Shown piece by piece: positions 15,426 to 22,073 of a DNA stretch of 22,073 nt. Both the position numbers and the translations under genes were made by a program. The notes under the pieces were generated by a model that worked only from the letters and a program-made list of their open reading frames with translations, was not told the origin of the DNA and made no database searches. Position 1 is the first letter of the stretch; every line of letters starts with the position of its first letter. This DNA comes from a virus, in IMG/VR virus record IMGVR_UViG_3300030110_002599, positions 1 to 22,073 of that record; one strand, given 5' to 3'.

Positions 15426-17750
15426 ATGAATATATTAGGACAAAACTTTGACACATGGGTAACTAATCAAGTTAACTTTAGACAAAAATCATTAGGTCTA
15501 GGTAGTGGAAGAAGTGCTAAGGATTTACAATATCAACAATCAAAAACACCATGGGTTAGATTAGCAAGTTCGATTGATGTTAAAGGTGATGATGGTCAAA
15601 AAGCAAAAGAATTAATATTACAAGGAGGAGCTAGAAGCGGTAAAAATCAAAGATTTGATATTACCCCAAATTTAAGCCTTAAAGCTGGAGGTGCTTATGG
15701 TTGGGGAGGTGATAGAGAAAGAGGATATGTGCCAATGCCTGGTATTACTAATGCTACTGTAAAATATATAAATAACGGAGCCTTATCAAAATCAGAAGTT
15801 ACAATAAAATGCTACAGTAAAAAACAATTTGAATTAATAGATGAATTGTATATGCGACCTGGGTATACTTTACTCCTAGAATTTGGATGGACTACATATT
15901 TAGATTCTAAGGGTAATTTTCAATCATTTGATAATTTTAATTCTCCAGCACTAAGAGGATTTTTAAAAGGAAATGATAATCAATATGATGTAGTTAAAAA
16001 AATTCAAAAAGAAAGAGAAAAAAGAGCAGGAAATTATGAGGGTGTTTTTGGAAAAGTAACAAATTTTAAATGGAATTTTAATCCTGATGGAAGTTACGAT
16101 ATTATAGTTGATATAGTTGGAATAGGAGATGTAATAGAAACTCTTAAAATTAACTCTAGTTTAAATAAAAAAGAAGAAGATCCTGAAGGTGAAGAAACTA
16201 AAGACTCTTCAGATTCTGAAGTACCATTAATTGATAATGCTACTCAAGATTCTTTAAGTCAGTGGTTATTTAAAACATATCAAGAATTTAGTAATAATGG
16301 TGGTTCTGGAAATTTTGATAATAATAAGTTTGACCCAGTAGATGGAAAAATTAAAAGTTTTAGATTTGAATCTTCTAATTATAAATCAGAAAAAACACTT
16401 ACTATTGAAAAAGCTGTAGTTTATACTAAACAAGCAGCATGGATAAGTGGAGGAGTAAAAGCTAGAAACCAAACAGGAAACCCTCAAGTATTTATTAAAT
16501 TTAGTTTTCTTTTAGCTTGGTTACAAAAAAATATAATGTTAAATAGTGGGGGTATACCTAATACTGTTTTTGATATAAATTTTGAATATTTAGGTGAAGA
16601 TAATACTGATACTAGTAAAGCAGACTTAACATTATTTAATTGCCTTGCAGGAAATTTATCATCAGATCCTATGGTATGTTTAATACCTTTTAAAAAAGAA
16701 ACAACATGGGGAGGTATAAAATTAAATTATTCGGATGATGGATATCAGTACCTGCCTAAAGAATTAAATAAAGAATATGCAAAACAATTTAGATACGATA
16801 AATATAATGGAAGAATATCTCAAATTTTAATAAACCAACATTTTATAGCACAATGTTTACAAGATACAACAGCCGATGATAATGGTGCTAAACCTTTATT
16901 AGAGTTTTTAAATAATATAATATCAGGAGTAAATAAAGCATTAGGTAGTGTTAATAATATTACTGTAAAATTAAATCAAGATCAAACAAAAATCCAATTT
17001 ATAGAAGATGCTCCTCAAATATTAGAAAAACCTATTAAAAAAGGAAAAGCATGTACATTTGAAACTTTTGGAATAAGTAATCCTAATCTTAATAGTGCTA
17101 AGGGATCTTTTATAAGAAATATAACTTTAGATGGAAGTATACCTTCTAATTTTGCAGCTATGGTTACAATTGGGGCTCAAGCTAATGGTAACCAAACATC
17201 TGGTAATGCAACTTCATTTTCAAAATATAATCAAGGTTTAATAGATAGAATTATTCCTGTAAAAACCTCAGAAGGCGACGATGATAAAGAAAAGGAAACC
17301 CCAGCAGATATGAAGAAAAATCAAGAAAAGAAAATAAATACTGTATTTAAAAAAATAGATAAAGGAGAGGGATTTTTCCAAAAAGCAGGAATTACAGCTG
17401 CTCCTTTAGAAGTATGTTATGATAATTTAGAATGGGCAGTTGAAAAAAATCAAACATTTAATAATCTTCATAACCAACTAATGCAACTTTTAACAGGATA
17501 TCTATCGAATCCATCATCTGAAGGTGGTCTTGGTTTATTACCTGCTCCCTTTTTCTTACCATTTAACCTTCAATTAGAAATGGATGGTATATCAGGTATA
17601 AAACTTTACGAAACTTTTAAAGTAGATGGTAAAGTATTACCACCATCTTATGATAAAGATAAAATTAAATTAATAGTTAAAGGAACAAATCATAATATAG
17701 ATGGTAGTGCATGGACAACAACATTAGAAACACAATCAACTCCGGCATAA
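15426..17750 (+). CDS. Baseplate central hub protein (gp27-type)
   Basis: A 774-residue protein with the pattern of hub proteins from myophages: RGYVPMPGITNATVKYINNG (residues ~99-118), ALSKSEVTIKCYSKKQFELI, and YMRPGYTLLLEFGW. A second conserved-looking strand region follows (VFGKVTNFKWNFNPDGSYDI). Residues ~245-265 form an acidic low-complexity linker, and another charged linker lies near ~620-640. The C-terminal part (PFFLPFNLQLEMDGISGIKL through VKGTNHNIDGSAWTTTLETQ) resembles the closing strands of hub domains. The hub forms the ring under the tube to which the puncturing device attaches. It is about twice the length of T4 gp27 (391 residues), so it may include extra domains. The next gene starts 2 nt after its stop. 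Confidence 0.7.
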   Translation: MNILGQNFDTWVTNQVNFRQKSLGLGSGRSAKDLQYQQSKTPWVRLASSIDVKGDDGQKAKELILQGGARSGKNQRFDITPNLSLKAGGAYGWGGDRERGYVPMPGITNATVKYINNGALSKSEVTIKCYSKKQFELIDELYMRPGYTLLLEFGWTTYLDSKGNFQSFDNFNSPALRGFLKGNDNQYDVVKKIQKEREKRAGNYEGVFGKVTNFKWNFNPDGSYDIIVDIVGIGDVIETLKINSSLNKKEEDPEGEETKDSSDSEVPLIDNATQDSLSQWLFKTYQEFSNNGGSGNFDNNKFDPVDGKIKSFRFESSNYKSEKTLTIEKAVVYTKQAAWISGGVKARNQTGNPQVFIKFSFLLAWLQKNIMLNSGGIPNTVFDINFEYLGEDNTDTSKADLTLFNCLAGNLSSDPMVCLIPFKKETTWGGIKLNYSDDGYQYLPKELNKEYAKQFRYDKYNGRISQILINQHFIAQCLQDTTADDNGAKPLLEFLNNIISGVNKALGSVNNITVKLNQDQTKIQFIEDAPQILEKPIKKGKACTFETFGISNPNLNSAKGSFIRNITLDGSIPSNFAAMVTIGAQANGNQTSGNATSFSKYNQGLIDRIIPVKTSEGDDDKEKETPADMKKNQEKKINTVFKKIDKGEGFFQKAGITAAPLEVCYDNLEWAVEKNQTFNNLHNQLMQLLTGYLSNPSSEGGLGLLPAPFFLPFNLQLEMDGISGIKLYETFKVDGKVLPPSYDKDKIKLIVKGTNHNIDGSAWTTTLETQSTPA

Positions 17751-17751
17751 G

Positions 17752-18453
17752 ATGAATATTAAACCAACATATCAACAAACAGTAGGCCAAAATTTACCCC
17801 CTGCGCCACTACCATTACCTTTAAGTCAAGAATCATTAAGGGTTAATTTATGTAGAATAATGGATGATCGTTCTCAAACTTTAGGAGTAATGGATATTTT
17901 AAATAAAGATGGTAAAATTTTATATTCATTAGCAACTGTAGAATTACCTTGGAATAATAACCAAAATGGTATTAGTTGTGTTCCTATGGGTAATTATAGA
18001 GTTATATCATATAGTAGTGGTAAGTATGGTAGATGTTTTTGGTTAATAGGAAATGATAATGGAGGTTATCAAGATAATAGAATTACTGGAAATGGTTATA
18101 CTAGAGGTTCTATATTAATATATGCTACTCCTAAAGCAACTAAAGATTTACAAGGGTGTATAGGATTAGGATTAAAGTTTAATACTCAAACAAATCAAAT
18201 GGGTAGTCAAAAAGGAACAGGACAATTCTATTTATCACCTGCTAAAGAACAATCACAACAAGCATTAAATAAATTGTTAAGTACTTTATATAGTATGGGA
18301 TCATTTAGAATGGAAATAAAAAGTGCCTTTCCAACAGTAACAGATGAAGATAGAACTATTTATCCTCAATTACCACAATCATTTAGTGGTATAGTTCAGG
18401 AATATGCACAAAGAAAAAATTTAACACCAAATCCTTATATAGCTCCTAAATAA
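17752..18453 (+). CDS. DUF5675-like protein in the baseplate operon
   Basis: A 233-residue protein. Residues ~28-150 match the DUF5675 pattern: VNLCRIMDDRSQTLGVMDIL, ATVELPWNNNQNGISCVPMG, a SYSSGKYGR strand, then RGSILIYATP and DLQGCIGLG. In this family the usual C-terminal signature reads roughly IHxGN...D..GCI, which recalls the His/Cys centre of L,D-transpeptidase-like folds. Here Cys136 of the GCI motif is kept, but the His is Tyr124 and the GN is missing. The N-terminus is Pro-rich (PPAPLPLPL) and the C-terminal ~80 residues are an unfamiliar helical extension. Adjacent to the hub gene, it may be a hub-tip cell-wall-interacting or structural protein. Enzyme activity is doubtful. Confidence 0.65.
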   Translation: MNIKPTYQQTVGQNLPPAPLPLPLSQESLRVNLCRIMDDRSQTLGVMDILNKDGKILYSLATVELPWNNNQNGISCVPMGNYRVISYSSGKYGRCFWLIGNDNGGYQDNRITGNGYTRGSILIYATPKATKDLQGCIGLGLKFNTQTNQMGSQKGTGQFYLSPAKEQSQQALNKLLSTLYSMGSFRMEIKSAFPTVTDEDRTIYPQLPQSFSGIVQEYAQRKNLTPNPYIAPK

Positions 18454-18458
18454 TAATT

Positions 18459-19268
18459 ATGTATATACCTAAAAATAGAATAAAAACTAATTTATATACT
18501 CGAGGAAATGAGTATAAAAATATAAGAACTGGTGAAGAATACATTGGTTATTATTGGTCTATGTATAATGGTACTTTATTTACCGGAAAAAATCCAAATG
18601 ATAAACCATCAGAACAAATAATTAAAATTACACAAACAGAAAACATTGAAAAACAAGAATCAGAAAATCTAAATTTTCAACAATTTGCGGCTAATTATGA
18701 TATGGAAGTTATACCAGGTCAGTATCAAAATATGAGAGATATTGATGTTTATAATAATCTAAATGAAGTAGACATTTCAGCTACACAATTAATCCCACAA
18801 CAATATTATCCAAATCCAACAGAAGAAGATTATACAAATGGATTTTTTATGAGATATTTTGCCTGTAAAATTAATGAAACTAGTTATTTAGAATTAGATG
18901 AAGATACTTACACTAAAATGAAAAAACAAGATCCTGCCTATAATTGGATACCTTATAGAATATTTCGAATACAATGGACCTTAGTAGGTGAAGCACGAAA
19001 TGTAGCTCAAGCTAATTTATCACAAATAGATTTAGTAGAAACTAGAATTCGTAAAAAAGGCTTAAAAGAATTTATTAGAAATGATTTTTCTAAATTTTAC
19101 AAACCTCAATCAATACAAAGTAATTTAATTACAGATGGTACAGTGTATAAAAATAGTAGAACAGGTTTAGCATATTCGGGGTCTTATCATATTCATCCTG
19201 ATAAAGGGCCTATGGTAGGAGCAGAGCATATAAAAGAATACCACGATTATTTAGTACCTATTTCATAA
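18459..19268 (+). CDS. Baseplate-module protein with duplicated terminal domains
   Basis: A 269-residue protein whose two ends are related. Residues 8-43 (TNLYTRGNEYKNIRTGEEYI, then GYYWSMYNGTLFTG) align with residues 219-254 (SNLITDGTVYKNSRTGLAYS, then GSYHIHPDKGPMVG). The C-terminal copy carries His244, His246, His257 and His262, a pattern that could bind metal; the N-terminal copy lacks them. The middle (~57-215) contains a segment FFMRYFACKINETSYLELDE and basic helices. There is no signal peptide or membrane segment. It is the last gene of the baseplate run, 5 nt after the DUF5675-like gene, so a baseplate tip or fibre-attachment part is reasonable. I do not recognise a named family. Confidence 0.65.
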   Translation: MYIPKNRIKTNLYTRGNEYKNIRTGEEYIGYYWSMYNGTLFTGKNPNDKPSEQIIKITQTENIEKQESENLNFQQFAANYDMEVIPGQYQNMRDIDVYNNLNEVDISATQLIPQQYYPNPTEEDYTNGFFMRYFACKINETSYLELDEDTYTKMKKQDPAYNWIPYRIFRIQWTLVGEARNVAQANLSQIDLVETRIRKKGLKEFIRNDFSKFYKPQSIQSNLITDGTVYKNSRTGLAYSGSYHIHPDKGPMVGAEHIKEYHDYLVPIS

Positions 19269-19271
19269 AGT

Positions 19272-19300
19272 TTGGATTACTAATAAATTAATTGTATATT
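19272..19300 (+). promoter_or_regulatory. Candidate promoter of the replication module
   Basis: TTGGAT (19272-19277) and TATATT (19295-19300) are separated by exactly 17 nt, in the 49-nt gap between the baseplate run and the polymerase gene. The -10 is 5 of 6 to TATAAT but the -35 is only 3 of 6. The same bases can be read as a weak Bacteroidota-type TTTG / TATATTGA promoter. Confidence 0.4.
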
Positions 19301-19317
19301 GAGCCAAAATAAAAGTT

Positions 19318-20577
19318 ATGTTTTGGTTAGTTGAAGACGACAAACAATTAGAGTTATTTAAAAATTATGCTAAAGGTGAAGCATTTGTTGAAATAATCCC
19401 TAATAATCATTTTGAACATCCTACAAATAATGGAGTATGTGCTGTTTACATTCGTCCGTTAAATAGTAATAAAGGATTTATATTGACGAATGACCATAGT
19501 GAAACATTAAACGTTGGTATTGACGCTATAAAATATGTATTAAACACATTAGATAAGATATATGTGCGGGATAAGAAGGAATTTCTACATTATTTTATTC
19601 TTCAAAAGCTTTTTGACATAACATTAACATCACCTACGTATATACCAGAAAAAACAGTAAGCCATCAATACTTTTACTACAAATATCCTAGTAAAGAAGA
19701 TGTAAATAGAATAGTACCTATTGTTAAACATTATGAGTATTGTGAGAATATATTTAACGACTTAAAAAATAGAATAAATGAGCCAATCAACGACTTTTAC
19801 AACACAAAAGCCACAGTGGTATTCAACGCCGTGGAACAAAGTGGAATACGAATTAATAGAGACGAATTTAAATCGCACTTTTACGATGAGCGTAGCGAAT
19901 ACGTATACACGCAGTACAACTTTAAAACATTAACAACAAGACCCGCAAATAAATTTAATGGAATTAATTACGCAGCACTTAACAAAGATAATGGATGTAG
20001 GAAAAGTTTTATTCCACGTAATGATAAATTTATTGAGCTTGATATTGGTGCTTATCATCCTACTCTTCTTGGGTTGTTGGTGGGTTATAATTTTGGCGAA
20101 GAAGACATTCACAAAGCGTTTGCAAAAATGTATGGCGTGGATTACCAAAAATCTAAAGAATTAACATTTAAACAACTATACGGAGGAGTATTCGAGCAGT
20201 TTAAAGATCTGGAATTTTTTCAAAGAGTACAAATATATGTGGATGATTTGTGGTTAAGATTTAATAAAGAGGGCTACATAGAGTGTCCTGTTTCAAAGCA
20301 TGTGTTTAGAAAAGATAAGCTAGAGGACATGAAACCTCAAAAGTTATTAAATTATGTTCTTCAAAACTTGGAGACCGCAATGAATGTTCGTATATTGTGG
20401 GACATATTTAAATCATTAAGAAATCGAAAAACTGAGCTGGTTTTATATACTTATGATTCGTTTTTGTTTGATTTTAAGGAAGGTGAAGAAGATTTAATTG
20501 ATGAAATTAAACAAATAATAAAAAAATATAAATTACAAATAAAAGAAAGTTATGGAAGCAACTACGATTTTAGATAA
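19318..20577 (+). CDS. Divergent compact family A DNA polymerase
   Basis: A 419-residue polymerase. Motif A reads FIELDIGAYHPTLLG with Asp242 in the catalytic position, followed by EEDIHKAF (262-268), the family A 'DIH' helix. Motif B is KELTFKQLYGG: Lys280, Phe284 and Tyr288 fit the Pol I pattern K-x3-F-x3-YG. Motif C is LYTYDSFLFDF with Asp380. Relative to Pol I, the Glu after motif A's Asp (E710) is His247, and HDE of motif C is Tyr-Asp-Ser. The N-terminal ~170 residues recall a degraded 3'-5' exonuclease domain (AFVEIIPNNHFEHP, then YVRDKKEFLHYF) but lack the DxE acids. It probably copies phage DNA with the gp32-like protein downstream. T4 itself uses a family B polymerase. The gene has more G/C-rich codons than its neighbours near 19780-19930. 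Confidence 0.75.
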   Translation: MFWLVEDDKQLELFKNYAKGEAFVEIIPNNHFEHPTNNGVCAVYIRPLNSNKGFILTNDHSETLNVGIDAIKYVLNTLDKIYVRDKKEFLHYFILQKLFDITLTSPTYIPEKTVSHQYFYYKYPSKEDVNRIVPIVKHYEYCENIFNDLKNRINEPINDFYNTKATVVFNAVEQSGIRINRDEFKSHFYDERSEYVYTQYNFKTLTTRPANKFNGINYAALNKDNGCRKSFIPRNDKFIELDIGAYHPTLLGLLVGYNFGEEDIHKAFAKMYGVDYQKSKELTFKQLYGGVFEQFKDLEFFQRVQIYVDDLWLRFNKEGYIECPVSKHVFRKDKLEDMKPQKLLNYVLQNLETAMNVRILWDIFKSLRNRKTELVLYTYDSFLFDFKEGEEDLIDEIKQIIKKYKLQIKESYGSNYDFR

Positions 20578-21025
20578 ACCAGTTAATATGTATACTGTAG
20601 ACGATTTTAACGAATTTTCTACATTAAACATAAAAGATTTGAATAACAAATTATTTTGCACATTTACTACATTAGATGAGTTAGATTCATTAATTGAAGG
20701 TCTGACTTCTAAGTATGATATCATGTATAATAAGATATTTGTATTGCATATTAAAAGCAATGATGAATATGTTTGCACATATAATATTGATCAGGCAAAT
20801 CTAGACAGCTTACCACAAAATACAATTCTAGTACATAGAAAAAAAGAATCAAATACATTGTATACTATAAATGCTCTTAATGAATTAATTAAAAAATTAA
20901 ATGGAGGAGTAGTTGATACTAAATTTCCAATTACTTGGGAACATTATAGAAATACAATTTTACTTACTCAAAGAGATGAATTAAAGCAATTAAAGACTAA
21001 GATTCATAAAATTCTTGAAGTATAG
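20552..21025 (+). CDS. Unknown protein overlapping the polymerase gene
   Basis: A 157-residue protein starting 26 nt inside the polymerase gene in another frame, preceded by AAAAGAAAGTT, the same kind of leader as the polymerase gene. The N-terminal half has VDDFNEFSTLNIKDLNNKLF and LDELDSLIEGLTSKYDIMYN helices and a strand IFVLHIKSNDEYVCTYNID. The C-terminal half is a helical pair, TLYTINALNELIKKLNGGVV and RDELKQLKTKIHKIL, around a WEHYRNTI segment. I recognise no family. Translational coupling to the polymerase and position before the ssDNA-binding protein suggest a replication accessory factor. Confidence 0.65.
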   Translation: MEATTILDKPVNMYTVDDFNEFSTLNIKDLNNKLFCTFTTLDELDSLIEGLTSKYDIMYNKIFVLHIKSNDEYVCTYNIDQANLDSLPQNTILVHRKKESNTLYTINALNELIKKLNGGVVDTKFPITWEHYRNTILLTQRDELKQLKTKIHKILEV

Positions 21026-21040
21026 TTAGGCAAATCGAAC

Positions 21041-21055
21041 ATTCGTTCGTATATT
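21041..21055 (+). promoter_or_regulatory. Possible promoter element before the ssDNA-binding protein
   Basis: The 70-nt gap at 21026-21095 holds CGAAC-ATTC-GTTCG (21036-21049), a 5-bp inverted repeat, ending directly at TATATT (21050-21055), the same -10-like hexamer as at 19295. No convincing -35 is visible. The inverted repeat could be an operator. The gap ends with an A9 run and AGTTATT before the ATG. Confidence 0.25.
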
Positions 21056-21095
21056 CAATACATTAATAAACGTTATAAACAAAAAAAAAGTTATT

Positions 21096-21911
21096 ATGGA
21101 TTTAAATCTTATCAAACAACGCTTAGAATCGTTAAACAAGCAATCTGCAAATAATACTGGAGGAGGAGGTAAATCACTTTTCTGGAAACCTTCAGTAGGA
21201 AAACAAGTAGTTAGAGTAGTACCTAACAAACACAACAAACAAATACCATTTACAGAAATGTTATTTTATTATGGAATTGGGCCAAGAGTAATGGCATCGC
21301 CACAAAATTGGGGTGAAAAAGATCCAATCCAAGAATTCACAAAACAATTACGTCAAAGTGGAGATAAAGAAAACTGGAGGTTAGCTAAAAAATTAGATGC
21401 TAAAACTCGTATTTTTGCTCCTATTGTAGTAAGAGGACAAGAAGATGAAGGTGTTAAATTATGGCAATTTGGTAAAAAAGTATACCAAGATTTCTTAAAT
21501 ATGGCTTCTGATGATGAAATTGGAGATTTTACAGATATAACAGCTGGTAGAGACATTAAATTAACTACTGTAGGACCTGAAGTAACAGGAACTCCATATA
21601 ATGATACATCAGTAGGACCATCTTTAAAAACATCACCAATATCTAATGACCAAAATGTTGTAAAAAGTATTCTTGAAAATCAACCAAACCCATTTGATGT
21701 ATTTAAAAAATATACATTTGATGAAGTTAAAGCTGGATTACAAGAGTTTTTAGCTCCTGATGAGGAAGAAGGTAGTATTTCATCTGAACCATCAGTACCA
21801 TTTGATGGTGAAAAGAAAAATTACTCATTAGATACAAATAAAAGTAAACCTAAAGTAGATCAATTTGATGATTTATTTAAGGATGATGACAAGGACGATT
21901 TACCATTTTAA
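21096..21911 (+). CDS. gp32-like single-stranded DNA-binding protein without zinc ligands
   Basis: A 271-residue protein with the layout of T4 gp32 (301 residues). It has a basic N-terminal helix MDLNLIKQRLESLNKQ, a Gly-rich linker, the OB-fold start SLFWKPSVGKQVVRVVPNKH, then AKTRIFAPIVVRG, VKLWQFGKKVYQDFLNM, and an acidic C-terminal tail DDLFKDDDKDDLPF. These correspond to gp32's N-terminal cooperativity domain, DNA-binding core and tail that contacts replication partners. In T4 a zinc site (HxxxCPxC type) sits in the core. Here the aligned stretch is NWGEKDPIQEF (residues 71-81) and the whole protein has no cysteine, so no T4-type zinc site. It would coat ssDNA for the polymerase and the recombinase downstream. 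Confidence 0.82.
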   Translation: MDLNLIKQRLESLNKQSANNTGGGGKSLFWKPSVGKQVVRVVPNKHNKQIPFTEMLFYYGIGPRVMASPQNWGEKDPIQEFTKQLRQSGDKENWRLAKKLDAKTRIFAPIVVRGQEDEGVKLWQFGKKVYQDFLNMASDDEIGDFTDITAGRDIKLTTVGPEVTGTPYNDTSVGPSLKTSPISNDQNVVKSILENQPNPFDVFKKYTFDEVKAGLQEFLAPDEEEGSISSEPSVPFDGEKKNYSLDTNKSKPKVDQFDDLFKDDDKDDLPF

Positions 21912-21923
21912 TAAATTAAATAC

Positions 21924-22073
21924 ATGGCGAGAAAGAAAAAATCACTAACAGAGGCAGTCTCTGCAGAAATACAATCAAATTTTAATTTAGATGCATTTAA
22001 AGAGAAAAAGGGATTAAAACAAAACATTAAGTTTAAAGATCAAGAATGGATCCCTTTATCTCAAGCATTTCAA
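21924..22073 (+). CDS. Probable UvsX/RecA-like recombinase, N-terminal fragment (3' partial)
   Basis: An ATG at 21924, 12 nt after the ssDNA-binding protein stop, opens a frame that runs off the window (50 codons). It reads MARKKKSLTEAVSAEIQSNF, then LDAFKEKKGLKQNIKFKDQE, then WIPLSQAFQ. A basic start, a helix, and a W-hP-LS-A segment just before where a Walker A domain would begin fit the N-termini of phage UvsX/RecA-type proteins, and gp32-UvsX adjacency makes functional sense. The ATPase core lies outside the window, so the name is an inference. Confidence 0.45.
   Translation, partial: MARKKKSLTEAVSAEIQSNFNLDAFKEKKGLKQNIKFKDQEWIPLSQAFQ

Noticed and set aside
19930-20164. Short ORFs on both strands inside the polymerase motif A region
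   Set aside because: They lie within the conserved catalytic region of the polymerase and show no coding features of their own.
20533-21556. Minus-strand ORFs opposite the overlapping gene and the ssDNA-binding protein
   Set aside because: Antisense shadows of genes with clear or plausible coding sequence on the + strand.

Overview
This window is part of the genome of a contractile-tailed bacteriophage (myovirus) with a distant T4-like module set. All supported genes are on the + strand, tightly packed, often with 0-5 nt gaps, and very AT-rich. No tRNA, CRISPR array, insertion sequence, integrase or host gene was seen. Starts are preceded by A/T-rich leaders (TAAAATAA, AAAAGTT) rather than GGAGG-type Shine-Dalgarno sequences. 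That pattern is typical of Bacteroidota and their phages, so a marine flavobacterial-type host is my best inference, not a demonstrated fact.

Layout. (1) 1-3999: host-recognition proteins. A 5'-truncated fibre with two collagen-like Gly-X-Y arms is followed at once by a second fibre; both end in an S74 intramolecular chaperone domain. (2) 4001-4862: a small methyltransferase closely resembling guanidinoacetate N-methyltransferase, then a short coiled-coil protein. (3) 4907-8512: tail sheath with a very large Gly/Thr-rich insertion, then the tail tube, closed by a strong UUCG terminator. (4) 8613-12082: a gp26/T4_baseplate-family protein, an overlapping +1-frame ORF without an AUG near its upstream boundary, and the tape measure protein. 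This looks like the tail-chaperone frameshift arrangement (G/G-T then tape measure) seen in other tailed phages. (5) 12118-19268: baseplate proteins, namely an unknown Pro-rich protein, a large probable tube-initiator/cap protein, a LysM-like gp53-type wedge protein, a gp27-type hub, a DUF5675-like protein, and a protein with a duplicated end domain. (6) 19318-22073: replication and recombination, namely a compact family A DNA polymerase with unusual motifs, an unknown overlapping protein, a gp32-like ssDNA-binding protein lacking cysteines, and the start of a probable UvsX/RecA recombinase.

The genes form two functional blocks: tail/baseplate/fibre assembly (1-19268) and DNA replication (19318 to end). 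A recurring intergenic motif (roughly TATNTATAATAAAATAA) precedes six tail-module genes and is a candidate late promoter. The replication genes instead carry TATATT-type -10 candidates and AAAGTT leaders. The points most worth checking are the probable programmed frameshift at 9336-9342, the GAMT-like methyltransferase beside the fibres, and the family A polymerase with altered motifs A and C.
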